A stretch of DNA of 64,000 nt, from NCBI GenBank assembly GCA_964023275.1, contig OZ029916.1, positions 20,120,064 through 20,184,063 on the forward strand, given 5' to 3'. Position 1 is the first letter of the stretch; each line of letters starts with the position of its first letter. Under the pieces are notes generated by a model. That model ran no database searches, was not told where the DNA came from, and was given only the letters and a program-made list of their open reading frames with translations. Position numbers and translations under genes: made by a program. The DNA is from Norana najaformis. Its lineage: Eukaryota; Annelida; Clitellata; Crassiclitellata; Hormogastridae. Of this stretch, positions 49,201 through 60,950 are shown one piece after another.

Positions 49201-51212
49201 AACAGTTTTAACCTGTTTATTCTTCGAGACTGGAAACAGAAATTTTCAGACTATCCGATCCTGCTTTTGCTCCTGCACCATCCTACGACCACCATCATTA
49301 TCATTTTCCACCGTAGCATTGCATTGTCTCCCCCCTACTCGACCTCTTCCATCCTGACCTAGCAAAGAAACTGACAAAAAACATGGCCCTTGTGGATTTG
49401 AATTGATCTTTACTCCGGTGATTAGCTGGTATTCTCGACGCAGTTTCTTTGTGACGCTGAGAAATTTCGCAGACTTACATTACATTAGTCAATTTCTTTT
49501 ACCTTCTTGTTGATTACAATTACTTTGGAATCGCCCAAGATCCAGCCCTCATTCAACAGAGCCAAATGCGAGACGAACGTCTCCCAGAATGTCGTAGAAA
49601 AAATCGACGATCCCACATTGCACCCTTACTTTGACACATAAATAACCTAAATACTAAGAGCGTACTTTGCTCTGGCCAGCCTATTACGCAAACGTCTTGT
49701 AGGATTTTGCCTTTATGGTCCCACATTCTGGTCTATCGGACTTGTCCATTTAAGACGACAGCATTGGGGCCTATTTATAATAATAATACATGTGTGTATC
49801 GACAATTCTTAATACCCGCTCTGACTGAGAATATCATGTGCCTATGCTTCATTTATAGGCGTAGTATCGCACGCCACATATAATGACCTACATAATTATA
49901 AATACACACTATGATCAAAGTCTAGAAACAGAGATGATAACCTGAACTAACTGTGTGGGTAGAATACACACAGACGCATCTAGCTATGAACTACTACGGT
50001 TTTGTTGAGTCCCAATTTTGACAAGGAAAATATTAGAATCAGTTTGATTTAGCTATTTTACATAAGATCTACATTCAATATACAGGTGTATAATATTATG
50101 TAAGTGTAGAACTACAGGTAAGTCTATGATATTCCTTTGCTTGGCATACTAATATTAGGAAGGTATTCTGTCGATCATTGCATAAGGCTAACTCTTTTGA
50201 AATGTGACCAACACATCTCTTATTGGCGGGTGCCGGTCATGCTTCATATTACACACTGCTTAGCTATAATATATAGCGAGTTGAATGAGAATGAAGGAAT
50301 ATGCATGAAAGATATTTCGGAATATGATTGTTGATTTCGCCTCTGCTCTAGTGGTGGCTGGCAGAAGTAGGGCTATGCACATAGGCCTATCCGATGTAGC
50401 GAGTGAACAACAGGTTGAGTCAAAATGTCAATAGCCATACACAGAGCACTGCAATGGCAACCTAAACCACACAGCCAGTAGTAAGACGGAACCTAATGAC
50501 AGATAAGACAGGAAAGTCAGAGAGCCATGCGCTTCCACTTGCAAACCAGAAGACCTTTTGGCCACCGTAAATTAGCCTCCAGATTCCATTTATGATACTA
50601 GACTTTAATGTCATTGTGTTCGGGGTCAAGAGCCCGTAGGCTAATAAGTGCAAACTTGTGGACCAGAAGTTCTTTTGGCATCTAATGTGTAACCAACGCA
50701 GAGAGAGTAGGCCTATAGATAAGACGCACAAGAGTTCACTAAATGATTAGCTAAATCATAAATTCTTGATTTGAATTAGTTCATCAATCAGAGTTCAAAT
50801 GAGATGTACACAGGAGGTAATGCATGGACGCTTTCAAAATGGAAGCCTAGGGCCACACTTCCTTTTAGCCACTTTAATTATTTAATTATTTAGGCCTGCT
50901 TTTAAAAAGTAGGCACTAATAAGGACCTGTGGGTTTGTAACGCCCAGCAGGTAATTGTGTAATTTGTGTATTCCTGTTTATACCACGCTTGACAATGACT
51001 TATGATCCTCTGGTCCATCAACCTAGTTGACGAATGGCCAGACAGTCTTCATTCCGATAGGAACCTACATGTAGTACTAGAATGCCTGTGTATATCAGAC
51101 TAGTCTAAAGTTTGTTAGAACTTTTTTCTGTCCGCCCTCCTCCCTGTCAATCCATCCGTCCGTCCATCCGTCCGTCCTCCTCTCTCTCTTTCTCTCTCTG
51201 TCTCTATTTCTC

Positions 51213-51262
<50 letters not shown>

Positions 51263-51859
51263 CCTGTCTCTCTCCTTACTATAGAAAAGCATAGACCAAA
51301 ATAGGAATTTCGGCCCAAGATCCATTCTAAGGCTTTTGTAGAATATTATTCTGCAGATAAATGTAAATGTAGGCGACCATATGGCCTCGACCATCCTCAC
51401 TTTTTAATGAAATAATCGGGTGAGATCCTTCACCACCGCTGCCTATTTGAATGGCACACTAAATTTGATGTAGTTTTAACTTCCAATTTATTGCAAATTT
51501 AACTTGACGCCACCTCTTGACCCAGCCTTCTCTTGTACCCTTTTCTTGAACTTCACCACCCTCAAAGCTGATACAGACATATATGTACTTAGCACCTATA
51601 CAAGAGTCAAAAAATTCATGGAACAGACTTGAGCAAATTATTATAATAAACAGTAGAGTTTCTCTTTAAAAGACTCTGCACAAATTATTATAATTACAAT
51701 TACGATTGACACACTATTATGTAGGTACTCATAAAATACACATGAAATGAGTTATGCATTATGATTATAGAACTAAAGATTAATGTTGAAAGATCTGTCG
51801 GTTTCTTTGCAGTGTTTTAATTCTACAGGAAGTCCAGACGGTCAGTCTTTTTCGCTGCC
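46284..51859. other. Region between the two thioesterase genes
   Basis: It holds the 3' flank of thioesterase A to about 47003, 1.5 kb of unique spacer (47004-48489), and the duplicated 5' flank of thioesterase B. The spacer has microsatellites at 47740-47855; another tract follows at 48550-48730 in the copy B flank. A 107-residue open frame at 47360-47683 resembles nothing I know. No gene is supported. Confidence 0.6.
51175..51265. repeat. (CT)n and (CA)n microsatellite, copy B 5' flank
   Basis: A CT-rich tract followed by (AC)n. The counterpart in copy A is at 36055-36125. Both lie about 600 bp upstream of the thioesterase start codon. Confidence 0.85.
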
Positions 51860-54800
51860 ATGTCTTCTGGATTGGTGGATATAGACCTACGAGTACAGCC
51901 ATCTGTTGTGCTGGTCGATGACATTGTCCACATTCAGGCCAAAGGACTTGATCGATTCCAGCCATTTACTATTGCTGCTCTTCTTATTGAAGACGACAAG
52001 ATATTCGTTTCCCACGCATTCTATATTTCCGATGCTACAGGAAGAGTTGATTGTAAAAGTATGCCTTCATTAGGAGGAACCTTTGACGGTGAGAGAATGA
52101 ATAGCGAATGGTTGTTAAATATTATTCTAGTCAATACAAAGCATCAGGAGTAGTTTCAAAACAGTTTCTAGCCAGTATTCTGATTTAAGTGGCATTCCAG
52201 CGGATGGTGATAATACGGATGAGGTTAGATAACACTGGCTTTGAATCAAGGAGTAAGCTCTGGTGGGTCCAGATGTGCCGTACCGCAGCCACTATTTCTT
52301 GCCTTCATTTTAAACAGTGTCTCTTTAATAGGTTAAAAACATTATCTGTTTTAAATTAATCATCTTCGAATAATGGATTTTTCTTGGTGTAAAATGACAT
52401 TTGCAATATTAAGAATTTGTGTGTGACACTAGCTATCCTTTCCATACATATTATTTCCTAATTGGGGTCGTTGCTTTTTCATCTTCAAACTCTCACTGAA
52501 AGTTGCCCATGAAATGATTCCTTGTTAAATTTCTTAGTAGTCACCTGTATGTTTATTTTGTGAAACTTAAGAATAATATCGATAACTCTGCTAAATAATT
52601 AATGTTATGCTTGAAGGCGTTGAGCCAATGGGTCTCTTCTGGAGCATGAAACCAGCCCCGGGTCAAATGCTAGGACTTCGATTGATGAAGCATAACGTGG
52701 AAACGCCTTTCGTCGTCGATCTGTATCTTTACAATGGCTACCAACACATAACAAGTAGAGAAGACATTGAGAAGCACAAGAATTTACTGTTGGCACAGAC
52801 GACTGTGAAGCGATACTACCAGTCACCAGAGGTCGTTGCAATTCCAGTCAGAGATGGTTCGATCAGAGGGATACTTTATTTGCCTCCAGGTTGAACGACA
52901 TTCATCTTCAATCCTTAATCATTACTTAATTGTATCAATCGATAATGTTTCTGACAGTTCAGCATTGATTATAACAGCGATACATACTGTAAACTTGAAA
53001 AGTTTTAGTGAAGCTTGTATTTAAGTGAGTTCTGCATATCGGTTTAATTTAGCAGTTGCGCATACTTGTCTCACGCAACCGACATTTCGACGCCATTAGA
53101 CCCATGTACCATTCAGGGATTGACAGGTCTCCAGCTGGACAGTTAAAGCTCTACCTAGAGACACGAATGCCGTCAGGAAATCGGAAAAACACTTGGATTT
53201 GGTGAAGAAAGGGCGATAAGAATATCTGGATTGGCATGGACCGTCAATCAAGGAGAGGTTCTACGAATATTACGCCTATAGAATACGATTCCTCGCTCAG
53301 TCGATGGACATATGGCGTGTTAACAAATGCATTACTTACTTACTTAATTACTTACTTACTTATTCAAAGGCCTGTCCTGCGCCGTTGTGCTGGCTCCAGA
53401 GATGTTCGAGCGCTGCGTCATCCGTCTATCTTTAGCTTCCCACTTACGACAGCCTTACAAACTCTCAATACATTTATAATGGCCGTTTGAAGCAATTTGC
53501 TTATAAGCAAATTGCTTCAAACGGCCATTGTCACAATTCTCTTTCATGCTATCAACTCTATAAAATGTAAGCAACGGAATAAACGCCAAAGACCATTTGC
53601 AGACTCCTTTGCTTGCTAAGTATCTCATGCCGCTTAGTCGACTGACCTCTCGAAAGTACATTTCTAAAGCTGGGCCTTGCAATCCCAGACCCCAAAACTT
53701 CAACTCTGCTTGAACCGAGAACTTGCACAATGTTTCTACTTGGACGTCTCTGATATGGATTTAAACTACTGAATTTTCATAATGACGTTAATCGTGAATT
53801 AAAAGAAGTAATATTTTATTTATTATCCAGGTGATGGGCCGTTTCCAGGTGTCATCGATATGTTTGGTACAGCAGGAGGTATATTGAAATTTCGAGCAGC
53901 GCTGTTGGCCTCCAGAGGGTTTGCTGCCCTGGCTTTGCCTTACTTTGGTTATGAAGACCTTCCTCGGGGAACTGATCTTCAATTGGAATATTTCGAGGTA
54001 AGTTGTTTCTTTCATTTCTCCGCTTTGATCTTCAATTGGAATACTTCGAGGTAGGTTGTTCCTTTCATTTCTCCGCTTATAGAGTTTTGTACAAGTAAAA
54101 CTAGGACTTACAGGTGCGAAAAGTGTTGTGTGGCTATGTGCGAAGCCTTGACTCCTTTCACAAAATAACTCTTACATTCGTGGCGAAACAGCAATTAGTG
54201 CGAGTTATTACTATAAAATTCACACTTTAAGGATCTACCCAATGTTTCTGTCAGCGACCTTCCAGCATCAGGTTCCTTGTTTACCCCATTCTCTTGTAGG
54301 CGCATTAGCTTGTCAAACCTTATTTTAAGACTGCTATGAAAACTTGTCATTATTTTGAAACATTTTTTCTATGCGACGTCACTAATGTTTTTGTACGGCG
54401 TTGTTTTTGCAGCTTCCAAAATTCTTTTCTAAATTTGAAATTTAGAAAACAGGCTGCCAGAAAACGAGTCAAACGACCATAAGTGTTTAAACGAATCTGA
54501 GTCAACGGAAGCTATGCAGACTCAGAATACCCAACAGGCAAACCAGGCAGCTTTCTTGGGCTCCGCAGCATCAAAGGGCCCGCATCCGACGGCTCCAAAA
54601 CATCTGCGCATCATTTTATCACAAGTTATCGGGAGCTGTCCTTTTAATTTGACATTACGACACTGAGGTGTGCAAGCTAACCGATGAATGCGGTATGACC
54701 CAATTAGGGCTGCCAACCGTCCCAGATTGGCCTGGACAGTCCCGGAATCGGCCTTATGTGTCCCGTGTCCCGGATTGATCCCAAAACGTACCGGAATTTG

Positions 54801-57800
54801 GTGTAGGCCTAAATATCCACTTCACCAAATGTTCTTTTCGCACACTAAACTCGAACAGTCGGCCGTAAATAAGTTTTACACAGTGACCCTTAAATAGAGG
54901 ATAGTTAGATCAGTTGACCCAATAAATGACATCTGCAAATTGCATGCGTCATGCATGTATATGTGAACTTTATTCGTGCTAGGCCCTGAAGCCTGGTAGG
55001 TTACTGGAATTTAATAAACATTTTTCTCTTGAGGTTGAATCAAATTATATATACATATATATAATATATATAGGCCACTTGTCTCTTGATGATTTCAGTC
55101 AAATCATTTGACAGTAATTTTTAAGGACTATTCGCAGTAGATTCTACATGAGGCTGACGCAACATTCATTACATATAGTGTTGTGGACAGGGTAAATTGG
55201 TACTGGCATATCGAGTGACTGTGGGCGTCCCGGATTGGCAGAATCAAACGTTGGCAGCCCTAGACCCAAATGATCAATATTATTAAGTTCTTATTTGCAC
55301 ACAAAACATCAGATGATGCTAGTATGACATAGCGTCTTTAAGTTGACGGACAGCGTAATGTGGTACAAATTAGTCTTAATCTTTTTCATTTCTGCTACAA
55401 AAGTTGAAAACTTTGAAGATGAAGAGGAATTACAAAGGTATAATTGGCTGTGCATTACGTGTCAGACATTCATGCACTATGCACATAGTGTTACACGCAC
55501 ATAAGTATGAGAGCTTCAGATGGGTTTGTCTTGAAGTGGCACTATTTAAATTTGCGATAACGATTACGACTCACGCATTTTCTTTTTGATGAATGAGTAA
55601 CCAAGTTCTAAAAATGTTATATCACAGGAAGCCGTTGAGTGGCTTATTCGTCATCCGCTGGTGCTCAAGACAGGCATTGGCATTATTGCTGTGTCGAAAG
55701 GAGGATCTATTGCTTTAGACACAGCTACCAAGAGTCCAAAGGTCGCTCTACTGCACTTCTAAGTCTTAAGTTTTTGGCACGTTATTGACTTTCGATTTAT
55801 CTTTAGTTTTTGAAAAGCTCACAATTGTACGGCATTGCTTCGTATTTCGTTAGTCTATACCAAGCATAGAATCGGTTTGTTCCTTTCTTATACCATGACA
55901 AAATATATTTTACCACTACAAAATACATTGCTAGCTTTAACAACAATGGAACATGGTGAAATGCAGAGGCGGCGCTAATTTCCCATTCTTATGCCCTTGA
56001 GCCGGTAGTGAACCGAATCCCAAAGTTCTCCAGCTCTCGACATGGACCAGCACATCGCAGGACTTGCCATTTACTTCCGAGCTTACGTCGGTATACTGCT
56101 TGGTGACAGAGGAAGGTGTGAGCAAAATATTTGCTCAGGGTTATTACATAGAGTCCGCTCAGCAGGTTCGAACCCGAAACCGTTAGGTCAGAGATCAAGC
56201 GAGCTATGGATAGATTACCGTACCGTACTAACAGACGCGTTCTGTCACGACAAGCTTGGAAATAAAAATTAAGCCCTACTGGATGGCAGTGCTATCAGGC
56301 TACCACTACATGTTTTGAATAAATTTTTATAGAAAAGAAAAAATAAACAGAAGCCTTAAATCGAGATTCGATAATTTAAAATGACTTAATGTGTAGGTGA
56401 AAGCTGTTGTGTGCATCAACGGTCAGGCTATTCATCACACTGGGATTCACCACTACAAAGGAAAACCACAGTTCGTGCTGAAGTGAGTTGAGTTTTCGCC
56501 AGACTAAAACAATTTATGGATGGACCTACCTATGAGGACCATTCCATTTAGAAGTACTGACTATTCATGACATTGACGGATCCAGGAGTTGAAAAGGGGT
56601 CGAATATTTGACGACCTTTTTGCTGCACAGACTTTTGAGAACTGAAACCGAATTTCGTGCGATAAAAATTCTGAAAACTTTTCTTTAGTAATTCGCCTTT
56701 TTTGCCATTTTTCCAGGTTTCCCTGTCTGGTTTACTATTCTCGTGTTCTTTCACACACTTTCGCGAATTTCTCGGTTTTATTTTCTCTTTTCTCCTTATT
56801 TTTTTCATGGCCAAGATTATTATATTTGCTTTACTTTTTCTGTTAATACGCTAACTGTTATAGTCTTAGTGACGCGATCACCAAATGTGGCCACGTTTCT
56901 GATCACAGGCTTGTGCATGAAGTGACATTTTGGCTGTCTTTACCCCACCGCATGAGATTTTCGCCTAGCAGCGTCCAATGGGTAATGCGTATGCGACATG
57001 CCTGTTTAGCCTCGGGTGCTTGCAAGTTTTTCGCATGACATGTATATTGCTCCTGTCCACTACTGGGAACTAATTTACCCGCTCTGTCTATATACGCAAA
57101 GGCAATGCCAATTCGGTAAGTGTTACTACGTTCCGTTGGTATAACTTATAAATTCTAGATATATTCGAGAGGTTGCGTGCCTACGTGTCTCCCGCCATTT
57201 TCTTTCGTGTTAAACAAACAGAAAATCGTTCATTTGCAGCTTTTGCGTGACTTTTAGTTATTCGGTTGCTCTCTGCCCGATTAGTCCCCGAGTTTCCTGC
57301 ATGTTTTATCCGGTTTTGGACAAGTGTTCACAGATCGAGCATGGCCTGCGTCGCTGACCTCATGGTGAAATAAGTAGGCCTAAACGACGCCGACGTCCGT
57401 AGACAAGCTCGTTTGGACAGTACTGAACCTAATGGCACATACGGCTGCTGACCAGAAATCTTGATTTGGTTTTCTTTTGGCGAGCTCCGGGAAGGCATCG
57501 GATGTCCGTTTTGGAGATGTTATCATTGGCTGGCGCTCTATGAATTCGCCAGACAGCTCAGACCAGAGAACGTTTTATTCGTGATCTTTCAATTAGGCCT
57601 CTACCGGTCGCCGAGTTCACTGCATCAATTAGGCCAGCAAGAAGCGCTTTTGTAAACCGAATGGACAGCAGGTTCTTTTATTATTAGTGACGAGTTTTCA
57701 ATATTTTGCAGCCCAACTGGTGAAGAGCTTAAGTTTACGCAGACCAAGGAAGGTGTTATATTTGGAGAATCGCATATTGTGACTGAGAAAAACAAACAGC

Positions 57801-58771
57801 ATGTCATTCCGGTAGGTTCAATAGCAAGGCTGATTTAACCGCACTGCTTCCTGAGATCTTGTATTGATAAGCTGTTTTACTTAAGTAGCATCTTTATTTT
57901 ACACTATGTTGACTCATGTCTTACATGATGTTCTTCTCACAGGCTAATTAATGCTTGTTAAAGTTGTTCTGTTAAAATATCGAGTAACTTTTTCTTACTT
58001 ACACGGGCCTGCTATGTACGTTCGTGCGCACATATATTTTGTGAAAATATACATATGCATGTATTTAAGTATGCATACATGTATGTACCAGTTTGTATGT
58101 ATTTACGTATGTATTTATAAATATAATGTTTGCACCGATGACTAAAACTGACCTTTTTAACATATCTTTTGGGTCACAATTTCTCTTTTTCACAATCACG
58201 AAAATATTATCACATTTTGCCTTATCAATAAGCTGTAAAGTGAGTCAGTTGCATAAAATAAAGTGTCATTAGTGACTAATGACTAGACTGTTTTCAAGGC
58301 GCATGCGTAATAATAATTGTTATTTAAATGGGGACATTGGTGCCTTATATGTAGCCCTATAATTTCGGCGATTTTCACTGGATTATATAACTCGTTGGAA
58401 CAGGTGGAAACTGCAGAGAACGCCCGCTTCTTGTTGATTTATGGTGGAGACGATCCCACGACTCCTCCCTGTCACTTTCAGGCGATCATTGAGAGACTTC
58501 GGCTTCATGGAAAGAAGAATTATGAGCTGCATTTCTACCCGAATGCTGGTCACCTAATTGAACCACCGTACACACCACACTGTCGTATCAGCTATGCTAA
58601 ATTTGTTGGTGTGTAACCCCTCATTGCTTTTACAGTTTCATTATCGTTCGAAAGTGGCTATATATAAGCTGTATGTTTTTCAAAATGTTTTGCAATTTAA
58701 TTTATGTCATCAGGGGATTATCAAAAAATAGATTTACAAAGAGACATACGATACAGAGAAAGAGAGAGAGT

Positions 58772-58857
<86 letters not shown>

Positions 58858-59334
58858 ATGAAACAACCCATTCTACATGTATATGGCAGTGTATTCCCTG
58901 TGTTAACACGATTAGTCCTAATTTAATTACACCTCTTAATACACGCCCTCTGAATACATAACTACGACATCAATTGATTATGCCTTTCTAGATAAAACCG
59001 CATTCCGAATTAATCTCCCCGTAGCCGATCGAGTTGACCGCGCACAGATCAATCCATTATCGATGCTACTTTGACAATACAGTAGGCCTACTCGGTGGAA
59101 TGCTGCAGATTATGCACATTAATCGTAGTAAAAAAATATAAAACATTAGTCTGTGGGCTGTTAAAGCTTTGCGGATAAAATGGTTTCACAGGTAATGTGA
59201 TGTTGTACGGAGGAGAAACAAAAGCACATTCCGTAGCGCAAGAACAATCCTGGCTACGAATGCAGTCATTTCTCAGAGAACAACTGGCGGCACCTGGTGA
59301 CCCCAGAAGATCATTCGCATCCAGCAATTTATAG
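51860..59334 (+). CDS. Acyl-CoA thioesterase B (ACOT/BAAT family), 438 aa
   Basis: Tandem duplicate of thioesterase A. Exons: 51860-52088, 52617-52889, 53831-53997, 55628-55741, 56397-56482, 57712-57811, 58404-58608, 59192-59334, all in phase and open. The Ser (AVSKGG), Asp (YGGDDP) and His (NAGHLIEPP) triad is kept. About 27 residue differences from A are visible, plus a 6-nt longer exon 6 (two extra residues). The most striking difference is the C-terminus, which reads SNL instead of SKL, a weaker or non-canonical peroxisomal signal. Exon 3 has a second donor-like site 53 bp downstream; its use would shift the frame. Same expected reaction as A; localisation may differ. Confidence 0.92.
53478..53529. 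repeat. Perfect 52-bp palindrome (copy B)
   Basis: Same two 26-bp arms as at 39620-39671, still perfect in this copy. Confidence 0.95.
53974..54079 (+). repeat. 53-bp tandem duplication spanning exon 3 donor
   Basis: GATCTTCAATTGGAATA with TTCGAGGTAAGTTG recurs 53 bp later as TTCGAGGTAGGTTG. The last 24 bp of thioesterase B exon 3 and its donor are therefore present twice. Copy A has a single unit. Confidence 0.9.
54705..55262. mobile_element. hAT-like non-autonomous element, 558 bp
   Basis: The ends TAGGGCTGCCAAC and GTTGGCAGCCCTA are inverted repeats. They are flanked by 8-bp duplications GACCCAAT (54697-54704) and GACCCAAA (55263-55270). Copy A has a single GACCCAAA at the same spot near 40787. 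The 8-bp target-site duplication and YAGGG-type termini fit hAT. No transposase is encoded. Confidence 0.85.
55963..56228 (-). mobile_element. tRNA-headed SINE in thioesterase B intron 4
   Basis: Orthologous, by duplication, to the SINE at 42803-43075, with only a few differences. Confidence 0.7.
58770..58857. repeat. (GACA)n microsatellite
   Basis: About 21 perfect tetranucleotide units in thioesterase B intron 7. The equivalent place in copy A (45715-45800) holds only an impure GACA/GAGA mixture. Confidence 0.95.
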
Positions 59335-60225
59335 TCAACAGCCTCAACGAGTCTACGACAGAAGTAACATCCTTATTTCATTGGATACATGACCGTACGC
59401 AGAAACAACTTTCTGACGGATTTGTAATTTGTTTTGTTTACTAAAACAAAAAAATTTTGAACTTTTTAATTCCCCAGATATTAGATGCACATAACTTTAT
59501 TGCACAAGAATATTTAGACTAAAGTTGTAAGTCTCACGGTCTTCTTGCCGACTTCTTCACTCAGTAAGGACATAAATGGAAGAATTTCGTGTTGGGAGTA
59601 TGGACTCGTTTACCTCTTTTTAAAACGGCAATGATTTCATATTTAAGCAATGTAAACTTAAATGACAGGTAGGAATGTGACCATGAACACAGATGCAAAT
59701 AAGATGAAGTGCTGGTCCGCGCAGCACATGAACATTCAGTTCAATTTTTAAGACTGTATCTTTTAACACTGGAAACCAGGACAAGTATAGGTCTGTCTTT
59801 TAACTTCCTGTTTTTTTACAGAACAAACTTCAACCAGAATTACGCACCTTTAAGGTTTTACCTAAATTTGTGTGACGTTTGTTTTAGATATTCCGAACTC
59901 CGAATATCTAATCTATTCTAAAGACTTCTATAGAGCCGTCATCATAATGCCCAGTCGATGGTCGGTTCAAGTCAAAATCGGAATAAAAAATATAAATCTT
60001 TGAAGAAGCCAGGTAAAATTCGGAATAGGGGTCACCCATAAAGGACGTCTGCAAATAGGGAGTAGGAGGTCATGCAAATACGGACAATTGCGGACAAGGG
60101 CGGAGGGAGGGTTACTAGGTTCTTAGACACAATGCACTCTACAGTAGGCGCTAACTGGCGGTAGCATGCACTCTAGAGTACGAAATGCCTAGCCCACACC
60201 CAGACATAACGTACCTCAGGCACTG

Positions 60226-60450
60226 TGTAATCGTAATCGTAATTCCGAGATTTCTACAGCGCCCAACGAAAGCCGCGCCGCTGGGATCAGCTTATTCACA
60301 GGCGCTCAGTCAAAACAAAATCGATAGGCAAAAGGGTTCGGTTCCAGGTTAAGATCCAAAAATCAGACGGAGAGACAGCGTGGCAGCTATGGGGGTGGTG
60401 TTTGGGGTTGGAGAGGAGAGATAAGAGGAAGAAGGGGTGTCAGGATAGGA
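60226..60450 (-). repeat. Dispersed repeat, probable LINE 3'-end fragment
   Basis: Second copy of the repeat at 18440-18660, same orientation, ending on the minus strand in GCGCTGTAGAAATCTCGG and TTACGATTACG. Confidence 0.55.
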
Positions 60451-60904
60451 TCTGTGAAAGATCTGTCAAGTCAGAGAAATTGTGTATTTAAAAAATGAAG
60501 ACTTTAAAATGGTAGTGAAATTAACAGCAGTTAGGCTATATTAAATCAAATACTTTATGAAAATTTTAGTTTAATTTATCGAAGGTAAAGCAAATTATTC
60601 AACGCATCCCCCTTTCTTTAAAAATTGTATACTCTTAGGTCCAGCTTCTTTTCACTGGAAGCTTTTAATTTTAAGTATTTTTTATTCACTGCAGGTAAGT
60701 AAGTACACTGTGTCTATGTATCATGTGCTCTACAGTACGTTGTGCCTACAGGTATCTCGGACTCTACAGTATGAAATTCTGTTGGAATCAATCCTGCCTC
60801 CTACTCTCGTGTTTGGGGATGGTGTACTCTAGTCTCTAGGAGTCCACAGCGCCTACAGGTATCATGGACCCTAGAGTGCAAAATGTGCCTAGAGTACACC
60901 CTGC

Positions 60905-60950
60905 CTCCTACACCGGCGCAGTAGAAGTTTATAATTATTATTATGTGCGC
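60905..60950 (+). repeat. L2-type 3' tail, + strand
   Basis: ACACCGGCGCAGTAGAAGTT followed by ATTATTATTAT matches the sense 3' end of the L2 LINE (ACACTGGCGCATTAGAAGTT and ATTATTATT). It is a very short copy. Confidence 0.5.

Larger units (their letters stand above)
48490..60027. repeat. Segmental duplication, copy B (11.5 kb)
   Basis: Tandem partner of 33388-47003 in the same orientation. It carries its own changes: a hAT-like insertion (54705-55262), a 53-bp duplication at exon 3, a long (GACA)n tract at 58770-58857, and no RTE insertion. Confidence 0.93.

Noticed and set aside
58673-58961. Open frames of repeated DRQT residues and their antisense VCLS frames
   Set aside because: Produced by the (GACA)n tract.
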